64,000 bases of DNA from Anaerotruncus colihominis (GCA_025146135.1 CP102255.1:3100001-3164000); one strand, 5' to 3'; shown: positions 24,579-33,411, numbered from the stretch's first letter. Notes: generated by a model from the letters alone, not told the origin. Made by a program: numbers and translations.

Positions 24579-25673
24579 ATGAAAAGGAGTTTTCTCCCGC
24601 TTTTTGCGGCAGGGCTTTCCCTTGCCGTGTTGTTGTCCGGATGCGGCGCAAGCTCTGGGAATGCGTCGCAAGCTACCGCCAGTGCCGCCGCATACCAGGA
24701 GATGCCCGCAGCAACGGAAACCGCTGTGGATTACAGCGCCGGCTTTTACGATGCCGCCGCGCCGGCGGCTGAAAATTACGATATGGATTATGGCAGCGAT
24801 GCGGCCGCCGGTGAAACCGCCGCTCCAAGCGGCGAAGGCGCTGCGCAGCAGGCGGCCGACACACAGCGCAAAATTATCAGGCACGCCAATATGACGCTGG
24901 AGACAAAGGCCTTCGATGAGGCGCTGCGGGAAATTGAATCGCTCGTGACGGGCAGCGGCGGTTATATCGAAAGTCAAAGTATCGATGGGCAAAGCCTGAG
25001 CTACCGCGGCGACTATTACGAGCGCAGCGCCTCCATCATGGCGCGTATCCCGGCGGAAAAACTCGACGAGGTCGCTTCCCAGGTCGGGACGCTGTGCAAC
25101 GTCGTCTCCCGCAGCGAATCGATGGATGACATTTCCGATACCTATTTCGACGCGCAGGCGCGTCTGGAAACGCTCAATATCCAGGAGGAACGCCTGCTTG
25201 CCATTCTGGAAAAAGCGGAAAGCCTGGAGGATGTCATCACGCTTGAAAGCGCCCTGAGCGATGTGCGCTATGAAATTGAATCGATCACGGCCTCCCTGCG
25301 GCGTATGGATTCCCAGGTGACATATTCGTATCTCAATATGGATTTGCGCGAAGTGCTTGAATATCAAAAGATCAGCGACCAGCCGCCTGCCTTCTCCACG
25401 CGGCTTTCCAATGCCTTCGCAGAAGGAATTGACTCGATCGTTGTCTCACTTGAGAACACGCTGCTTATCTGCGCGTCCGCCGGCCCGGTGCTGGTTGTAT
25501 GGCTGGTTATTCTCGGCCTGCTCGTCTGTGCGATCCTCCTGATCGTCCGCCGTGTTCAGCGGCGTGCGGAGCAAAGGCGCGCCGCCAGGAACGCCTCTGT
25601 GCAAAACGCCCGCGCCGACCAGCCGCCTGCCGTCAATATTCCTCCCAAGGAGCCTGAGGATAAGGTGAAATAG
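24579..25673 (+). CDS. DUF4349 lipoprotein with C-terminal membrane anchor
   Basis: A 364-aa protein with a lipobox LLSGC (Cys22), followed by an Ala/Gly/Ser/Glu-rich low-complexity segment to about residue 100. The DUF4349 domain follows (KIIRHANMTLETKAFDEAL...), including a predicted coiled-coil region (RLETLNIQEERLLAILEKAESL). A transmembrane helix sits at ~300-325 and the tail is basic and Pro-rich. Function unknown; such proteins sit at the outside of the membrane. AAGGAGG precedes the ATG. The 3' end lies in a family C hairpin. Confidence 0.87.
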   Translation: MKRSFLPLFAAGLSLAVLLSGCGASSGNASQATASAAAYQEMPAATETAVDYSAGFYDAAAPAAENYDMDYGSDAAAGETAAPSGEGAAQQAADTQRKIIRHANMTLETKAFDEALREIESLVTGSGGYIESQSIDGQSLSYRGDYYERSASIMARIPAEKLDEVASQVGTLCNVVSRSESMDDISDTYFDAQARLETLNIQEERLLAILEKAESLEDVITLESALSDVRYEIESITASLRRMDSQVTYSYLNMDLREVLEYQKISDQPPAFSTRLSNAFAEGIDSIVVSLENTLLICASAGPVLVVWLVILGLLVCAILLIVRRVQRRAEQRRAARNASVQNARADQPPAVNIPPKEPEDKVK

Positions 25674-25775
25674 CCGCTTTGCGGTTGTTTCACCTGTTAT
25701 GTCCAGGGCGATACGCGGGCATAGCCCGCTTACGCCCTGATGGGCAATTCTATCATGCCGCCTGATTGGGAGCCG
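25663..25775 (-). repeat. Family C repeat, copy 2 (minus orientation)
   Basis: Read on the minus strand, the GCGGGCTATGCCCGCGTATC-GCCCTGG module is followed by the hairpin GGTGAAACAACCGC/GCGGCTATTTCACC (12 of 14 pairs). The hairpin overlaps the stop codon of the DUF4349 gene, so the repeat again forms the 3' end of a gene. Confidence 0.8.
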
Positions 25776-25799
25776 TCTGTGCGGACCTTTCCGGCGCAG

Positions 25800-25836
25800 C
25801 GCCTTGACGCAGGGAAACCTGCGTCAAGGCGTTCTT
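25800..25836 (+). terminator. GNRA-looped hairpin, probable terminator
   Basis: A 14-bp perfect stem CGCCTTGACGCAGG/CCTGCGTCAAGGCG with a GAAA tetraloop, then TTCTTT. It lies about 130 nt behind the DUF4349 gene. Confidence 0.65.
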
Positions 25837-25851
25837 TGCATATATTTGCCT

Positions 25852-25913
25852 GAGAGCGTTTAGCATCTCCCCGCACCCGTCAATCCATGCACATTGAGAC
25901 GCTAAACAGGCTC
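25852..25913. repeat. Short inverted-repeat element before tetR
   Basis: GAGAGCGTTTAGC and GCTAAACAGGCTC bracket a 36-nt unique interior. The ends match the recurring AGAGCCTGTTT repeat end. It stops 11 bp before the tetR -35 box. Confidence 0.55.
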
Positions 25914-25924
25914 TTATTTCTCTC

Positions 25925-25953
25925 TTGACAAAAGGAGAGTTCCACGCTACAAT
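25925..25953 (+). promoter_or_regulatory. Sigma-A promoter of tetR
   Basis: TTGACA, 17-bp spacer, TACAAT. Confidence 0.88.
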
Positions 25954-25965
25954 ATAACAGCGATA

Positions 25966-25980
25966 TATAACAACGTTATA
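25966..25980. promoter_or_regulatory. Probable TetR operator
   Basis: TATAAC-AAC-GTTATA, a 15-bp palindrome 15 bp before the tetR start, with a further TATAAC half site at the -10 box (25953-25958). Position and symmetry suggest autoregulation. Confidence 0.55.
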
Positions 25981-25994
25981 AGCGAGGATATAAA

Positions 25995-26612
25995 ATGGGC
26001 GGCATGGAACAGACGACGCTGGAAATGATCCATACAGCGGCGAAAGCGGAATTTTTGAAAAAAGGTTTTCAATCCGCTTCCCTGCGCAACATCGTAAAGA
26101 CTGCCGGTGTTACAACCGGCGCGTTTTATGGCTACTATAAAAGCAAGGAAGCGTTGTTCGAGTCTCTGGTCCACGTTCACTACGATTTTATTATCAACCG
26201 CTTTAAGGACGCGCAAAGGCAGTTTGCCCAGCTTCCCCATGCGCAGCAGCCCGAAAATCTAAGCAGCATATCGGGCGCCAGTATGTTTGATATGCTCTAT
26301 TATGCCTATGCGCATTTGGAGGAATTCAAGCTGATTCTCTGCTGCTCGGAGGGAACACGTTTTTCCGGTTTGGTGGACGAGATGGTTGAGATTGAGGTCG
26401 AAGCCACCCATGCATACCAGATTGTTCTGCGGGAGCTTGGGCGCCCCTCGCCCAGAATCGATCCTAAGCTTGAGCATATTCTAATCACCGGGATGTTTCA
26501 TACCTTTTTCGAACTGATCATCCATGAAATGCCGCTTCCCGACGCGGAAAACTATCTGAAGGAAATGCGTGCTTTTTATACCGCCGGCTGGATGAAAATA
26601 ATGGGGCAGTGA
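25995..26612 (+). CDS. TetR/AcrR-family transcriptional regulator
   Basis: A 205-aa regulator with the N-terminal HTH GFQSASLRNIVKTAGVTTGAFYGYYKSKEALFESL, here described by its core: NIVKTAGVTTGAFYGYYKSK at ~36-55. A ligand-binding helical domain follows without recognisable cysteine or metal motifs. It has its own promoter and palindromic operator and lies directly before two ABC-exporter genes on the same strand. It therefore probably represses them in response to the exported compound. Terminator and palindrome separate it from the first transporter gene. Confidence 0.92.
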   Translation: MGGMEQTTLEMIHTAAKAEFLKKGFQSASLRNIVKTAGVTTGAFYGYYKSKEALFESLVHVHYDFIINRFKDAQRQFAQLPHAQQPENLSSISGASMFDMLYYAYAHLEEFKLILCCSEGTRFSGLVDEMVEIEVEATHAYQIVLRELGRPSPRIDPKLEHILITGMFHTFFELIIHEMPLPDAENYLKEMRAFYTAGWMKIMGQ

Positions 26613-26627
26613 CGCCCCATCATTTTT
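26601..26627 (+). terminator. Terminator overlapping the tetR stop
   Basis: ATGGGGC/GCCCCAT stem around the stop codon, followed by CATTTTTT. Confidence 0.75.
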
Positions 26628-26630
26628 TGC

Positions 26631-26658
26631 ATCTAAGTTAGCTGTAGCTAACTTAGAT
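26631..26658. promoter_or_regulatory. 28-bp perfect palindrome before the ABC exporter operon
   Basis: Arms of 12 bp (ATCTAAGTTAGC and its complement) surround TGTA. It is AT-rich and lacks a following T tract, so it looks like an operator rather than a terminator. It lies 66 bp before the first transporter gene. Its sequence differs from the tetR operator candidate. Confidence 0.6.
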
Positions 26659-26723
26659 TGGATATTTAAGGCCCCCTGGGCGCCTTTTTTATCATAAATG
26701 CAACGAACAGAGGAGGAATTTAC

Positions 26724-28493
26724 TTGAAAAAGCAATCGAACCTTTCACGTCTGCTGGCATATGCGGGAAAGCATAAGTACCTGACCTATGCCTCCTGGAT
26801 ATTATCCGCCGTCAGTGCGCTTATGGCGCTTGTCCCCTATTGGTACATATGGCGGATTATGAAGGAGGTATTGGAGACAGCGCCCAATTTTTCCCAGACG
26901 CAAAATCTGACACATAACGGTTGGATGGCTGTGCTCTGCGCGGTGCTTGCCGTGCTCGTCTACATCGCCGGCCTGATGTGCTCACACATGGGCGCGTTTC
27001 GGATCGCCACAAATCTGCGGATACAGACCATGCGGCACATTGTAAAGCTGCCGCTGGGATTCGCAGAAAGCTTTGGCAGCGGCAAGCTGCGCAAGATCGT
27101 CAATGAATCGAGCGCGGCGACGGAAACCTATCTGGCCCATCAGCTTCCGGACCGCGCCGGAGCCATCGCCACCCCCTGCGGCCTGCTGGTGCTTCTGTTC
27201 TCATTCGACTGGCGGCTGGGGCTTTTAAGCCTGGTCCCTGTCCTTCTGGGCTTCCTTATCATGATGAGCATGACCGGAGCAAACATGCAGCAGAAGATGA
27301 AGGAGTACCAAAACGCTTTGGATGATATGTCCAACGAAGCAGCGGAATACATCCGCGGGATAACGGTTGTAAAGACTTTCGGACAAACTATTTTTTCCTT
27401 TAAAAAATTTAAAGATTCCATCGACCGATATCAAAAATGGGTGATCGCCTATACCAAACAGATGCGAGCCCCCATGATGTTTTATACAGCCGCAATCAAC
27501 GGTGTGTTTGCATTTTTGATCGCAGGCGGATTGCTTTTTACACAAAACGGCGTTACAAGCGGCTTCTTGCTCAATCTAATCTTTTATATCATTATTACAC
27601 CCATAATTTCTGTTACCCTCACAAAAATTATGTTCCAGAGCGAAAATGCGATGATCGTGGATGATGCGCTTCAGAGAATCGATTCTGTCCTGAACCTGCA
27701 ACCGCTTGCCGAAGCCGCGCGGCCGCAGGCGCCGCAGGGCAGCTCCATAGAGCTGGAGCACGTGCGTTTCAGCTATGACGGCAAAAAGAATGCGCTGAAA
27801 AATATTTCCCTTTCCATCCCTGCCGGACAGACCGTCGCTTTTGTCGGACCTTCCGGCGGCGGAAAAACCACGCTCGCCAATATCATCTCCCGTTTCTTCG
27901 ATCCGCAAAGCGGCGTGGTAAAAATCGGCGGCGTCGATGTTCGTGATATTCCAAAGGAAGCGCTGATGAATACCGTTTCATTTGTATTTCAGAACAGCCG
28001 TCTCATTAAAGCATCCATTCTGGAAAATGTGCGGATGGGAAAACCATACGCAACGCGTCAGGAAGTTATGCGGGCGCTTGAAAACGCACAGTGTACGGAT
28101 ATTATAGAAAAACTGCCCAATGGGATTGACACCATTATCGGCACAAAGGGCGTCTATCTGTCCGGCGGCGAACAGCAGCGGATCGCTATCGCCCGCGTGA
28201 TGCTGAAGGATTCGCCAATCATCATTCTCGACGAGGCGACCGCTTTTGCCGATCCCGATAACGAGGCAAAGGTACAGACCGCTTTCTCAAGGCTCTCGAG
28301 AGGTAAGACCGTCATTATGATCGCACACCGGCTCTCCACCGTTGTTCATGCAGATCAAATCTATGTTGTAAAGGACGGGGAAATCGCAGAAAGCGGCACG
28401 TTCGATGAGCTGATTCGCCAAAACGGTATCTTCAACGGTATGTGGAATAATTATCAGACTTCCGTCCAATGGAAAGTCGCAAAGGAGGCGTGA
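26724..28493 (+). CDS. ABC exporter half-transporter 1 (TMD-NBD)
   Basis: A 589-aa fused membrane/ATPase subunit. Six transmembrane helices occupy the first ~320 residues (with FDWRLGLLSLVPVLLGF). The ATPase has Walker A GPSGGGKTT, Q loop, signature LSGGEQQR, Walker B IIILDEAT with the catalytic Glu, and the H loop MIAHRLS. It resembles the paired exporters of the YbtP/YbtQ or multidrug type; cargo is unknown. TTG is the start, with AGAGGAGG 8 nt upstream. The second half-transporter starts 5 nt after its stop, so a heterodimer is likely. Confidence 0.93.
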   Translation: MKKQSNLSRLLAYAGKHKYLTYASWILSAVSALMALVPYWYIWRIMKEVLETAPNFSQTQNLTHNGWMAVLCAVLAVLVYIAGLMCSHMGAFRIATNLRIQTMRHIVKLPLGFAESFGSGKLRKIVNESSAATETYLAHQLPDRAGAIATPCGLLVLLFSFDWRLGLLSLVPVLLGFLIMMSMTGANMQQKMKEYQNALDDMSNEAAEYIRGITVVKTFGQTIFSFKKFKDSIDRYQKWVIAYTKQMRAPMMFYTAAINGVFAFLIAGGLLFTQNGVTSGFLLNLIFYIIITPIISVTLTKIMFQSENAMIVDDALQRIDSVLNLQPLAEAARPQAPQGSSIELEHVRFSYDGKKNALKNISLSIPAGQTVAFVGPSGGGKTTLANIISRFFDPQSGVVKIGGVDVRDIPKEALMNTVSFVFQNSRLIKASILENVRMGKPYATRQEVMRALENAQCTDIIEKLPNGIDTIIGTKGVYLSGGEQQRIAIARVMLKDSPIIILDEATAFADPDNEAKVQTAFSRLSRGKTVIMIAHRLSTVVHADQIYVVKDGEIAESGTFDELIRQNGIFNGMWNNYQTSVQWKVAKEA

Positions 28494-28498
28494 CAGAG

Positions 28499-30229
28499 AT
28501 GATCAAGCAATTACAGAAAAAATACGCCTTGTCCCAACAGGGCGCAAAGGATCTTATCAAGGGCTGTATCGCATGTGTATTTCAAAATATATCGTTTATG
28601 TTTCCCGTTGGGCTTCTTTACAGTCTCGTCAGCGACCTGATGAGCGGCAATATCGGCGGCAAAGCGGGTCTGTATGCCGCCGGTTGCGTCCTCTGCATCG
28701 GATTGATTCTTTTGACCACCTGGTTTCAATATAACGCCACCTATTTCGCCACCTATGTAGAAAGCGGCGTGCGGCGCATCACTCTCGCCGAACAGCTTCG
28801 GAAAATCCCGCTTTCCTTTTTCGGCAAAAAGGACCTCGCCGATTTGACCAGTACCATCATGGCCGACTGTACCTTTTTGGAGCAGAGTTTTTCCCACTTT
28901 ATCCCCGAGCTGGCAGGTTCCATCATCTCCACCCTTCTGATCGCAATCGGACTATTTTCCTTTGACTGGCGCATGGCTATGGCCGCCCTGTGGGTTCTGC
29001 CGGTTTCCTTCGCCATTGTGGGATTCTCCGCAAAGGTTCAGGAGCGGCTGAACCAAAAGGCCATGGCCGCAAAGATGGCATGTGCCGATGGTATTCAGGA
29101 ATGCATCGAAACTGTACAGGATTTGAAAGCCAACAACGCGGAGCAGGCATATTTAACAGGATTGGAGACAAAAATCCGCGCTGTGGAAAGGCGCTCCATT
29201 ATCAATGAATTCGGCTTGGCCGCTTTTGTCGTCAGCGCCTCGCTCATCTTAAAGCTGGGTATCGCGACAGTTGCGCTTGTCGGTTCCGCTCTGCTGATTC
29301 GTGGAACGCTCGACGTTCTGACCTTCTTCATGTTTCTTCTGGTTGTATCGCGGCTTTATGATCCGCTGCAAAGCGCTCTGCAAAATTTAGCTGCGGTCAT
29401 CAGCACGCGCACCAATATCGCCCGTATGAATGAAATTCTCGATCATCCAATCCAGCAGGGCGAAAATAAACTGATCAACCAAGGCTGCGACATCACCTTT
29501 GACCATGTCGGTTTCTGCTATAACAGCGGCGAAACGGTACTGAAGGACGTCTCCTTCACCGCAAAACAGGGCGAGGTTACTGCTCTTGTCGGACCCTCCG
29601 GCGGCGGTAAAACCACGGTTTCCCGGCTGGCCTCCCGTTTTTGGGATATCAGCCGCGGGCGAATCACAGTAGGCGGTATGGATATCTCAAAGATCGATCC
29701 CGAATCCCTGCTTTCGCTGTATTCGATCGTCTTTCAGGATGTCACGCTGTTTGACAATACCATCCTGGAAAATATCCGCATCGGCAATCAAAACGCGACG
29801 GATGAACAGGTCATCGCCGCAGCAAAGCTGGCCAACTGCGATGAATTCGCTGAAAAACTGCCTGACAAATGGAACAGCATGATCGGTGAAAATGGCTGCG
29901 AACTGTCCGGCGGCGAACGGCAGCGTATTTCCATCGCGCGGGCATTTCTCAAGGACGCGCCGATTATCCTGCTGGATGAAGCCACAGCGTCCCTTGACGT
30001 TGAGAATGAAACGCTGATTCAATCTGCATTGTCGCGCCTCATTCAAAATAAGACCGTATTGGTCATCGCCCACCGGATGCGTACCATTGCCGGAGCCAAT
30101 CAGATCGTCGTACTGTCGGGCGGTGTTGTGGCGGAAAGCGGCACGCCGGAGGCGCTTTTGGAAAAGAAGGGAATCTATTTCCATATGACAGAGCTTCAAA
30201 AGGAGAGTCTAAGCTGGGCGCTGGAATAG
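28499..30229 (+). CDS. ABC exporter half-transporter 2 (TMD-NBD)
   Basis: A 576-aa partner of the preceding gene. It has the same architecture: membrane domain, then GPSGGGKTT, LSGGERQR, IILLDEATASLD and VIAHRMRT. Both ATP sites of the presumed heterodimer keep the catalytic glutamate, so neither is obviously degenerate. AAAGGAGG overlaps the end of the first gene. The operon stops at a strong bidirectional terminator shared with rplL. Control by the upstream TetR protein is inferred from position. Confidence 0.93.
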   Translation: MIKQLQKKYALSQQGAKDLIKGCIACVFQNISFMFPVGLLYSLVSDLMSGNIGGKAGLYAAGCVLCIGLILLTTWFQYNATYFATYVESGVRRITLAEQLRKIPLSFFGKKDLADLTSTIMADCTFLEQSFSHFIPELAGSIISTLLIAIGLFSFDWRMAMAALWVLPVSFAIVGFSAKVQERLNQKAMAAKMACADGIQECIETVQDLKANNAEQAYLTGLETKIRAVERRSIINEFGLAAFVVSASLILKLGIATVALVGSALLIRGTLDVLTFFMFLLVVSRLYDPLQSALQNLAAVISTRTNIARMNEILDHPIQQGENKLINQGCDITFDHVGFCYNSGETVLKDVSFTAKQGEVTALVGPSGGGKTTVSRLASRFWDISRGRITVGGMDISKIDPESLLSLYSIVFQDVTLFDNTILENIRIGNQNATDEQVIAAAKLANCDEFAEKLPDKWNSMIGENGCELSGGERQRISIARAFLKDAPIILLDEATASLDVENETLIQSALSRLIQNKTVLVIAHRMRTIAGANQIVVLSGGVVAESGTPEALLEKKGIYFHMTELQKESLSWALE

Positions 30230-30268
30230 ATTTTCAGGCCGCAACTCCGATCAGAAACGGCAAAATAA

Positions 30269-30304
30269 AAAGGCGCGCGTCCCCTCGCGGGGACGCGCGC
30301 CTTT
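30269..30304. terminator. Bidirectional terminator between the ABC operon and rplL
   Basis: A 16-bp perfect stem AAAGGCGCGCGTCCCC with a TCGC loop. T-rich flanks lie on both strands. Confidence 0.94.
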
Positions 30305-30317
30305 ATTTGAGATAATC

Positions 30318-30695
30318 TTATTTCAGCTCGACAGTCGCGCCGGCTTCCTCCAGCTTCGCCTTGATATCCTCGGCGTCAGCTTTGGAGATGCCCTCCTTGA
30401 CCGGCTTGGGAGCCTCGTCAACGAGCGCCTTGGCCTCTTTCAGGCCCAGGCCGGTGATCTCCTTAACCAGCTTGATGACGCCCATCTTGGAAGCGCCGGC
30501 GCTGGCCAGGATAACGTCAAACTCGGTCTTTTCAGCCTCGCCGCCGGCAGCAGCCGTCGCCGGGCCGGCAACCATAACCGGAGCCGCGGCGGAAACGCCG
30601 AACTCCTCCTCGATGGCCTTGACAAGCTCGTTCAGCTCAAGGACCGTGAGGGTTTTGATATCTTCTACAAACTTCAGAATTTTCTCAGAAGCCAT
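30318..30695 (-). CDS. rplL: 50S ribosomal protein L7/L12
   Basis: The 125-aa stalk protein recruits translation factors. It has the N-terminal dimerisation helices ([20 protein letters not shown]), the Ala/Gly-rich hinge, and the C-terminal factor-binding domain [20 protein letters not shown]...[16 protein letters not shown]. It lies 40 nt behind rplJ, with which it is made under L10-leader control. In most bacteria rpoB follows; here the next feature is a terminator and a convergent ABC operon. Confidence 0.98.
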   Translation of the reverse strand: MASEKILKFVEDIKTLTVLELNELVKAIEEEFGVSAAAPVMVAGPATAAAGGEAEKTEFDVILASAGASKMGVIKLVKEITGLGLKEAKALVDEAPKPVKEGISKADAEDIKAKLEEAGATVELK

Positions 30696-30735
30696 GATCA
30701 GTTACCTCCTATAATCGTTTTCACACAGGCGCGCC

Positions 30736-31266
30736 TTATTCGGCGGCAGCTTCTTCGGCGGGTGCGCCCTCGCCGTTCTTCTCGGCGATCGCGTTGATCG
30801 CGACGGCCAGACCCCTGATGTTGCCCTGCAGCGCGCTGCACAGCATAGAGAGCAGCGTCTCCCTGTTCGGCAGCTTGCCCAGTTCGGCAACCTTCGCGGC
30901 GTCAATCACGCCGCCGTCGACAAAACCGGCTTTCACCGTGAATTTGTCCTTGTGATCTTCGGCGTACTTGGTCAGGATTTTGGCGGCGGCCACCGGATCG
31001 TCCTTGCTGACGGCAAGGGCAGTCGGCCCTTCCAGCACGGAATCAAGCGCCTCGTAACCGACCTGCTTGGCCGCGAAACGGAGCATGGTGTTCTTGACGA
31101 TCGAATATTCGACGCCAGCCTCCCGCAGTTCCTTGCGCAGCTTCGTGTCATCGGCGACAGTGATGCCTTTGTAATCGACCAGAACGCCGGCAGTCGCAGC
31201 CTTCAGCTTTTCAGTCAGCGCGACAACCTCGTCCTTTTTCCTCTGGAGAATCTTCTCGCTTGGCAA
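30736..31266 (-). CDS. rplJ: 50S ribosomal protein L10
   Basis: L10 anchors the L7/L12 dimers to 23S rRNA and represses its own operon by binding the leader. The 176-aa product begins MPSEKILQRKKDEVVALTEK, typical of the family, and has the rRNA-binding N-domain and a C-terminal helix with an Ala/Glu-rich tail. The start is TTG preceded by GGAGGTGAACGAAT. The leader with its attenuator lies immediately upstream. Confidence 0.97.
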   Translation of the reverse strand: MPSEKILQRKKDEVVALTEKLKAATAGVLVDYKGITVADDTKLRKELREAGVEYSIVKNTMLRFAAKQVGYEALDSVLEGPTALAVSKDDPVAAAKILTKYAEDHKDKFTVKAGFVDGGVIDAAKVAELGKLPNRETLLSMLCSALQGNIRGLAVAINAIAEKNGEGAPAEEAAAE

Positions 31267-31350
31267 ATTCGTTCACCTCCAAGTCGTTCATCAATCGGGC
31301 ACGCAGGCCCGGCGGCGGATGTCATCCGCCCGAAACCGTCCCGGCGCAAA

Positions 31351-31482
31351 CAAAAACGGCTCTTTCCACGGATGGAAAGAGCCTGTTAACCGCGTGAATA
31401 TACACGGATATCCGCACCTTTCCTCGGCAGGCAAGACAATGTGTCTTTTCTGTCCTTTTGGACACCTGCTGTCTTAGGACAG
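31351..31482 (-). promoter_or_regulatory. Ribosomal protein L10 leader with attenuator
   Basis: On the minus strand the leader carries AGACAGCAGGTGTCC and then TTGTCTTGCCTGCCGAGG, the paired elements of the L10-binding leader. After these comes a terminator hairpin GGCTCTTTCCA/TGGAAAGAGCC with a GTTTTTG tract (31351-31383). Excess L10 is expected to favour termination. About 85 nt separate the terminator from rplJ. Confidence 0.85.
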
Positions 31483-31488
31483 CTTTTA

Positions 31489-31517
31489 TAGTATACCATC
31501 CCGCTTGCGGGATGTCA
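31489..31517 (-). promoter_or_regulatory. Sigma-A promoter of rplJ-rplL with a palindromic spacer
   Basis: TTGACA, 17-bp spacer, TATACT on the minus strand. The spacer is almost wholly a palindrome, ATCCCGC-TT-GCGGGAT (31497-31512), which touches the -35 box. Confidence 0.85.
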
Positions 31518-31520
31518 AGA

Positions 31521-31550
31521 CGCTTTTGCGGGGCATGCGCCCCGCAAAAG
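31521..31550 (-). terminator. Hairpin behind rplA (terminator or processing site)
   Basis: A 13-bp perfect stem GCTTTTGCGGGGC/GCCCCGCAAAAGC with a 4-nt loop, 16 nt beyond the rplA stop. No T tract follows, so it may be an RNA-processing or partial-termination site rather than a full terminator. Confidence 0.6.
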
Positions 31551-31565
31551 CGAATCGATCAGCAA

Positions 31566-32258
31566 TTAAACGAACCGGCCAGGATTGATCTTGATGCCAG
31601 GCCCCATCGTCGTGGCGACGACGCAGCTCTTGACATACTGGCCCTTGGCGGCGGCGGGCTTCGCTTTTACAATCGCGCCGAGCAGCGTGTCGAAATTCTG
31701 CTGGAGCTTTTCGACGCCGAAGGAAACCTTGCCGATCGGGCAGTGGATGATATTGGTCTTGTCGAGCCTGTACTCGATTTTACCGGCCTTGGCCTCGGTG
31801 ACGGCGCGCGCGACATCCGGGGTGACGGTACCGGCCTTCGGGTTCGGCATCAGGCCGCGCGGTCCAAGTATCTTACCGAGACGGCCGACAATGCCCATCA
31901 TGTCGGGAGAGGCGATGACAACGTCGAACTCCATGAAGTTTTCCTTCTGGATACGCTCCATCAAATCCTCGCCGCCGACGATTTCAGCGCCAGCGTCGAT
32001 GGCGGCCTGAACCTTGTCGCCCTTGGCGAAAACCGCGACGCGCACCTTTTTGCCGGTGCCGTTGGGCAGCACGACGGCACCGCGGACCTGCTGGTCGGCA
32101 TGGCGGGAGTCAACGCCCAGGCGGACGTGCACCTCGACGGTTTCGTCGAACTTGGCCTTGCCGGTCTTTGTGCAGAGATCAAGCGCCTCCGCCGTATCAT
32201 ACAGCTTGAGGCTGTCAACCAGCTTCGCGCTGTCGGAATATTTCTTACCGTGTTTCAT
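31566..32258 (-). CDS. rplA: 50S ribosomal protein L1
   Basis: The 230-aa product has the L1 signature region [15 protein letters not shown]...[31 protein letters not shown], here recognised from [20 protein letters not shown]. It forms the mobile stalk at the E site and can repress the rplK-rplA m[17 protein letters not shown] precedes the ATG. It lies 57 nt behind rplK. Confidence 0.98.
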   Translation of the reverse strand: MKHGKKYSDSAKLVDSLKLYDTAEALDLCTKTGKAKFDETVEVHVRLGVDSRHADQQVRGAVVLPNGTGKKVRVAVFAKGDKVQAAIDAGAEIVGGEDLMERIQKENFMEFDVVIASPDMMGIVGRLGKILGPRGLMPNPKAGTVTPDVARAVTEAKAGKIEYRLDKTNIIHCPIGKVSFGVEKLQQNFDTLLGAIVKAKPAAAKGQYVKSCVVATTMGPGIKINPGRFV

Positions 32259-32315
32259 TCTGATATTTCCTCCTTAGAGTGGTCATTAGCGGATTGTTCC
32301 TCCCACCCGGGCGTT

Positions 32316-32741
32316 TCAGTCTGCGACTTCGATGCCCATGCTGCGGCATGTGCCGGCGATCATGCTGATCGCCGCGTCGATGCTCGCGGCATTGAGGTCC
32401 GGCATTTTTGTTTCCGCGATCTTCTGGAGCTGATCCTTCGTGATCTTGCCGACCTTTGTCTTGTTCGGCACGCCGGAACCGCTCTCAAGGTTCAGAGCCT
32501 TCTTGATCAGGACGGCCGCGGGCGGCGTCTTGGTGATGAAGCTGAACGAACGGTCGGCATAAACGGTGATGACGACCGGAATGATCATGCCCACATCGTT
32601 CTTGGTGCGCTCGTTGAATTCCTTTGTGAACGCCATGATGTTGACGCCATGCTGACCGAGCGCCGGGCCTACCGGCGGCGCGGGCGTTGCCTTGCCTGCC
32701 GGGATTTGCAGCTTGATATAGCCGACTACCTTCTGAGCCAT
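32316..32741 (-). CDS. rplK: 50S ribosomal protein L11
   Basis: The 141-aa product shows the L11 N-terminus [20 protein letters not shown] and [19 protein letters not shown]. The C-terminal rRNA-binding domain ([20 protein letters not shown]) is also present. L11 is part of the GTPase-associated centre. GGAGGTGCTTTTTA precedes the ATG. Order nusG-rplK-rplA is conventional. Confidence 0.98.
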   Translation of the reverse strand: MAQKVVGYIKLQIPAGKATPAPPVGPALGQHGVNIMAFTKEFNERTKNDVGMIIPVVITVYADRSFSFITKTPPAAVLIKKALNLESGSGVPNKTKVGKITKDQLQKIAETKMPDLNAASIDAAISMIAGTCRSMGIEVAD

Positions 32742-32774
32742 TAAAAAGCACCTCCAAAATTAGTGGTTCCTGCC

Positions 32775-32819
32775 GGAACGGGCGGTCCCGTTCCTCCCAC
32801 AAGCCGGCTCGCGCCGGCT
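32775..32819 (-). promoter_or_regulatory. Two small stem-loops between nusG and rplK
   Basis: GGAACGGG/CCCGTTCC (8 bp) and AGCCGGC/GCCGGCT (7 bp) lie next to each other in the 112-nt gap. They may be a processing or attenuation site; no promoter is evident. Confidence 0.4.
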
Positions 32820-32853
32820 CATCGCCGGAATCGCACCGGCATCCTCAAAAAGA

Positions 32854-33378
32854 TTAATTCAGGGTTTCGACCTGGTCGAGTTCAAGCTCGACAGGCACGT
32901 CCTTGCCCATCATCGAAACGGTCACGCGTACAAGCGCGTCCTGAAGGTCGATTTCATCGACCGTGCCGATGAAGCCCTCCAGATAGCCGCCGCTCACGCG
33001 AACCGAATCGCCCACCGCGAAGTTGACCTCGATGTTGCGCTGCTCGACGCCCAGGCGCTGGACCTCCTCCTCGGTCAGCGGGACAGGCTTGCTGCCCGGA
33101 CCGACAAATCCGGTCACGCCGCGGATATTGCGCACAACATACCAGCTGTCGTCGGTCATAATCATTTTCACAAGCACATAGCCCGGAAAAATCTTGCGCT
33201 CGACCTCGCGTTTTTTGTTGTCCTTGATTTCCGTAACCGTTTGGGTGGGCACCTTCACCTCGCCGAACAGGTCGTGGAGTTTGCGGTTCTCAACCGCCTT
33301 TTCGATATTCGTGGCGACCTTGTTCTCATAACCGGAATAGGTGTGCACCACGTACCACCGCATTGCGGAATCAGACAT
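32854..33378 (-). CDS. nusG: Transcription antitermination factor NusG
   Basis: The 174-aa product has the NGN domain (RWYVVHTYSGYENKVATNIE; FPGYVLVKMIMTDDSWYVVR) and a C-terminal KOW domain (DSVRVSGGYLEGFIGTVDEI). NusG modulates pausing, couples RNA polymerase to the ribosome and recruits Rho. It lies 33 nt behind secE, the usual arrangement. Confidence 0.97.
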   Translation of the reverse strand: MSDSAMRWYVVHTYSGYENKVATNIEKAVENRKLHDLFGEVKVPTQTVTEIKDNKKREVERKIFPGYVLVKMIMTDDSWYVVRNIRGVTGFVGPGSKPVPLTEEEVQRLGVEQRNIEVNFAVGDSVRVSGGYLEGFIGTVDEIDLQDALVRVTVSMMGKDVPVELELDQVETLN

Positions 33379-33411
33379 GCGAATACCTCCCGCTCAAAGC
33401 CGTTATCCTTG

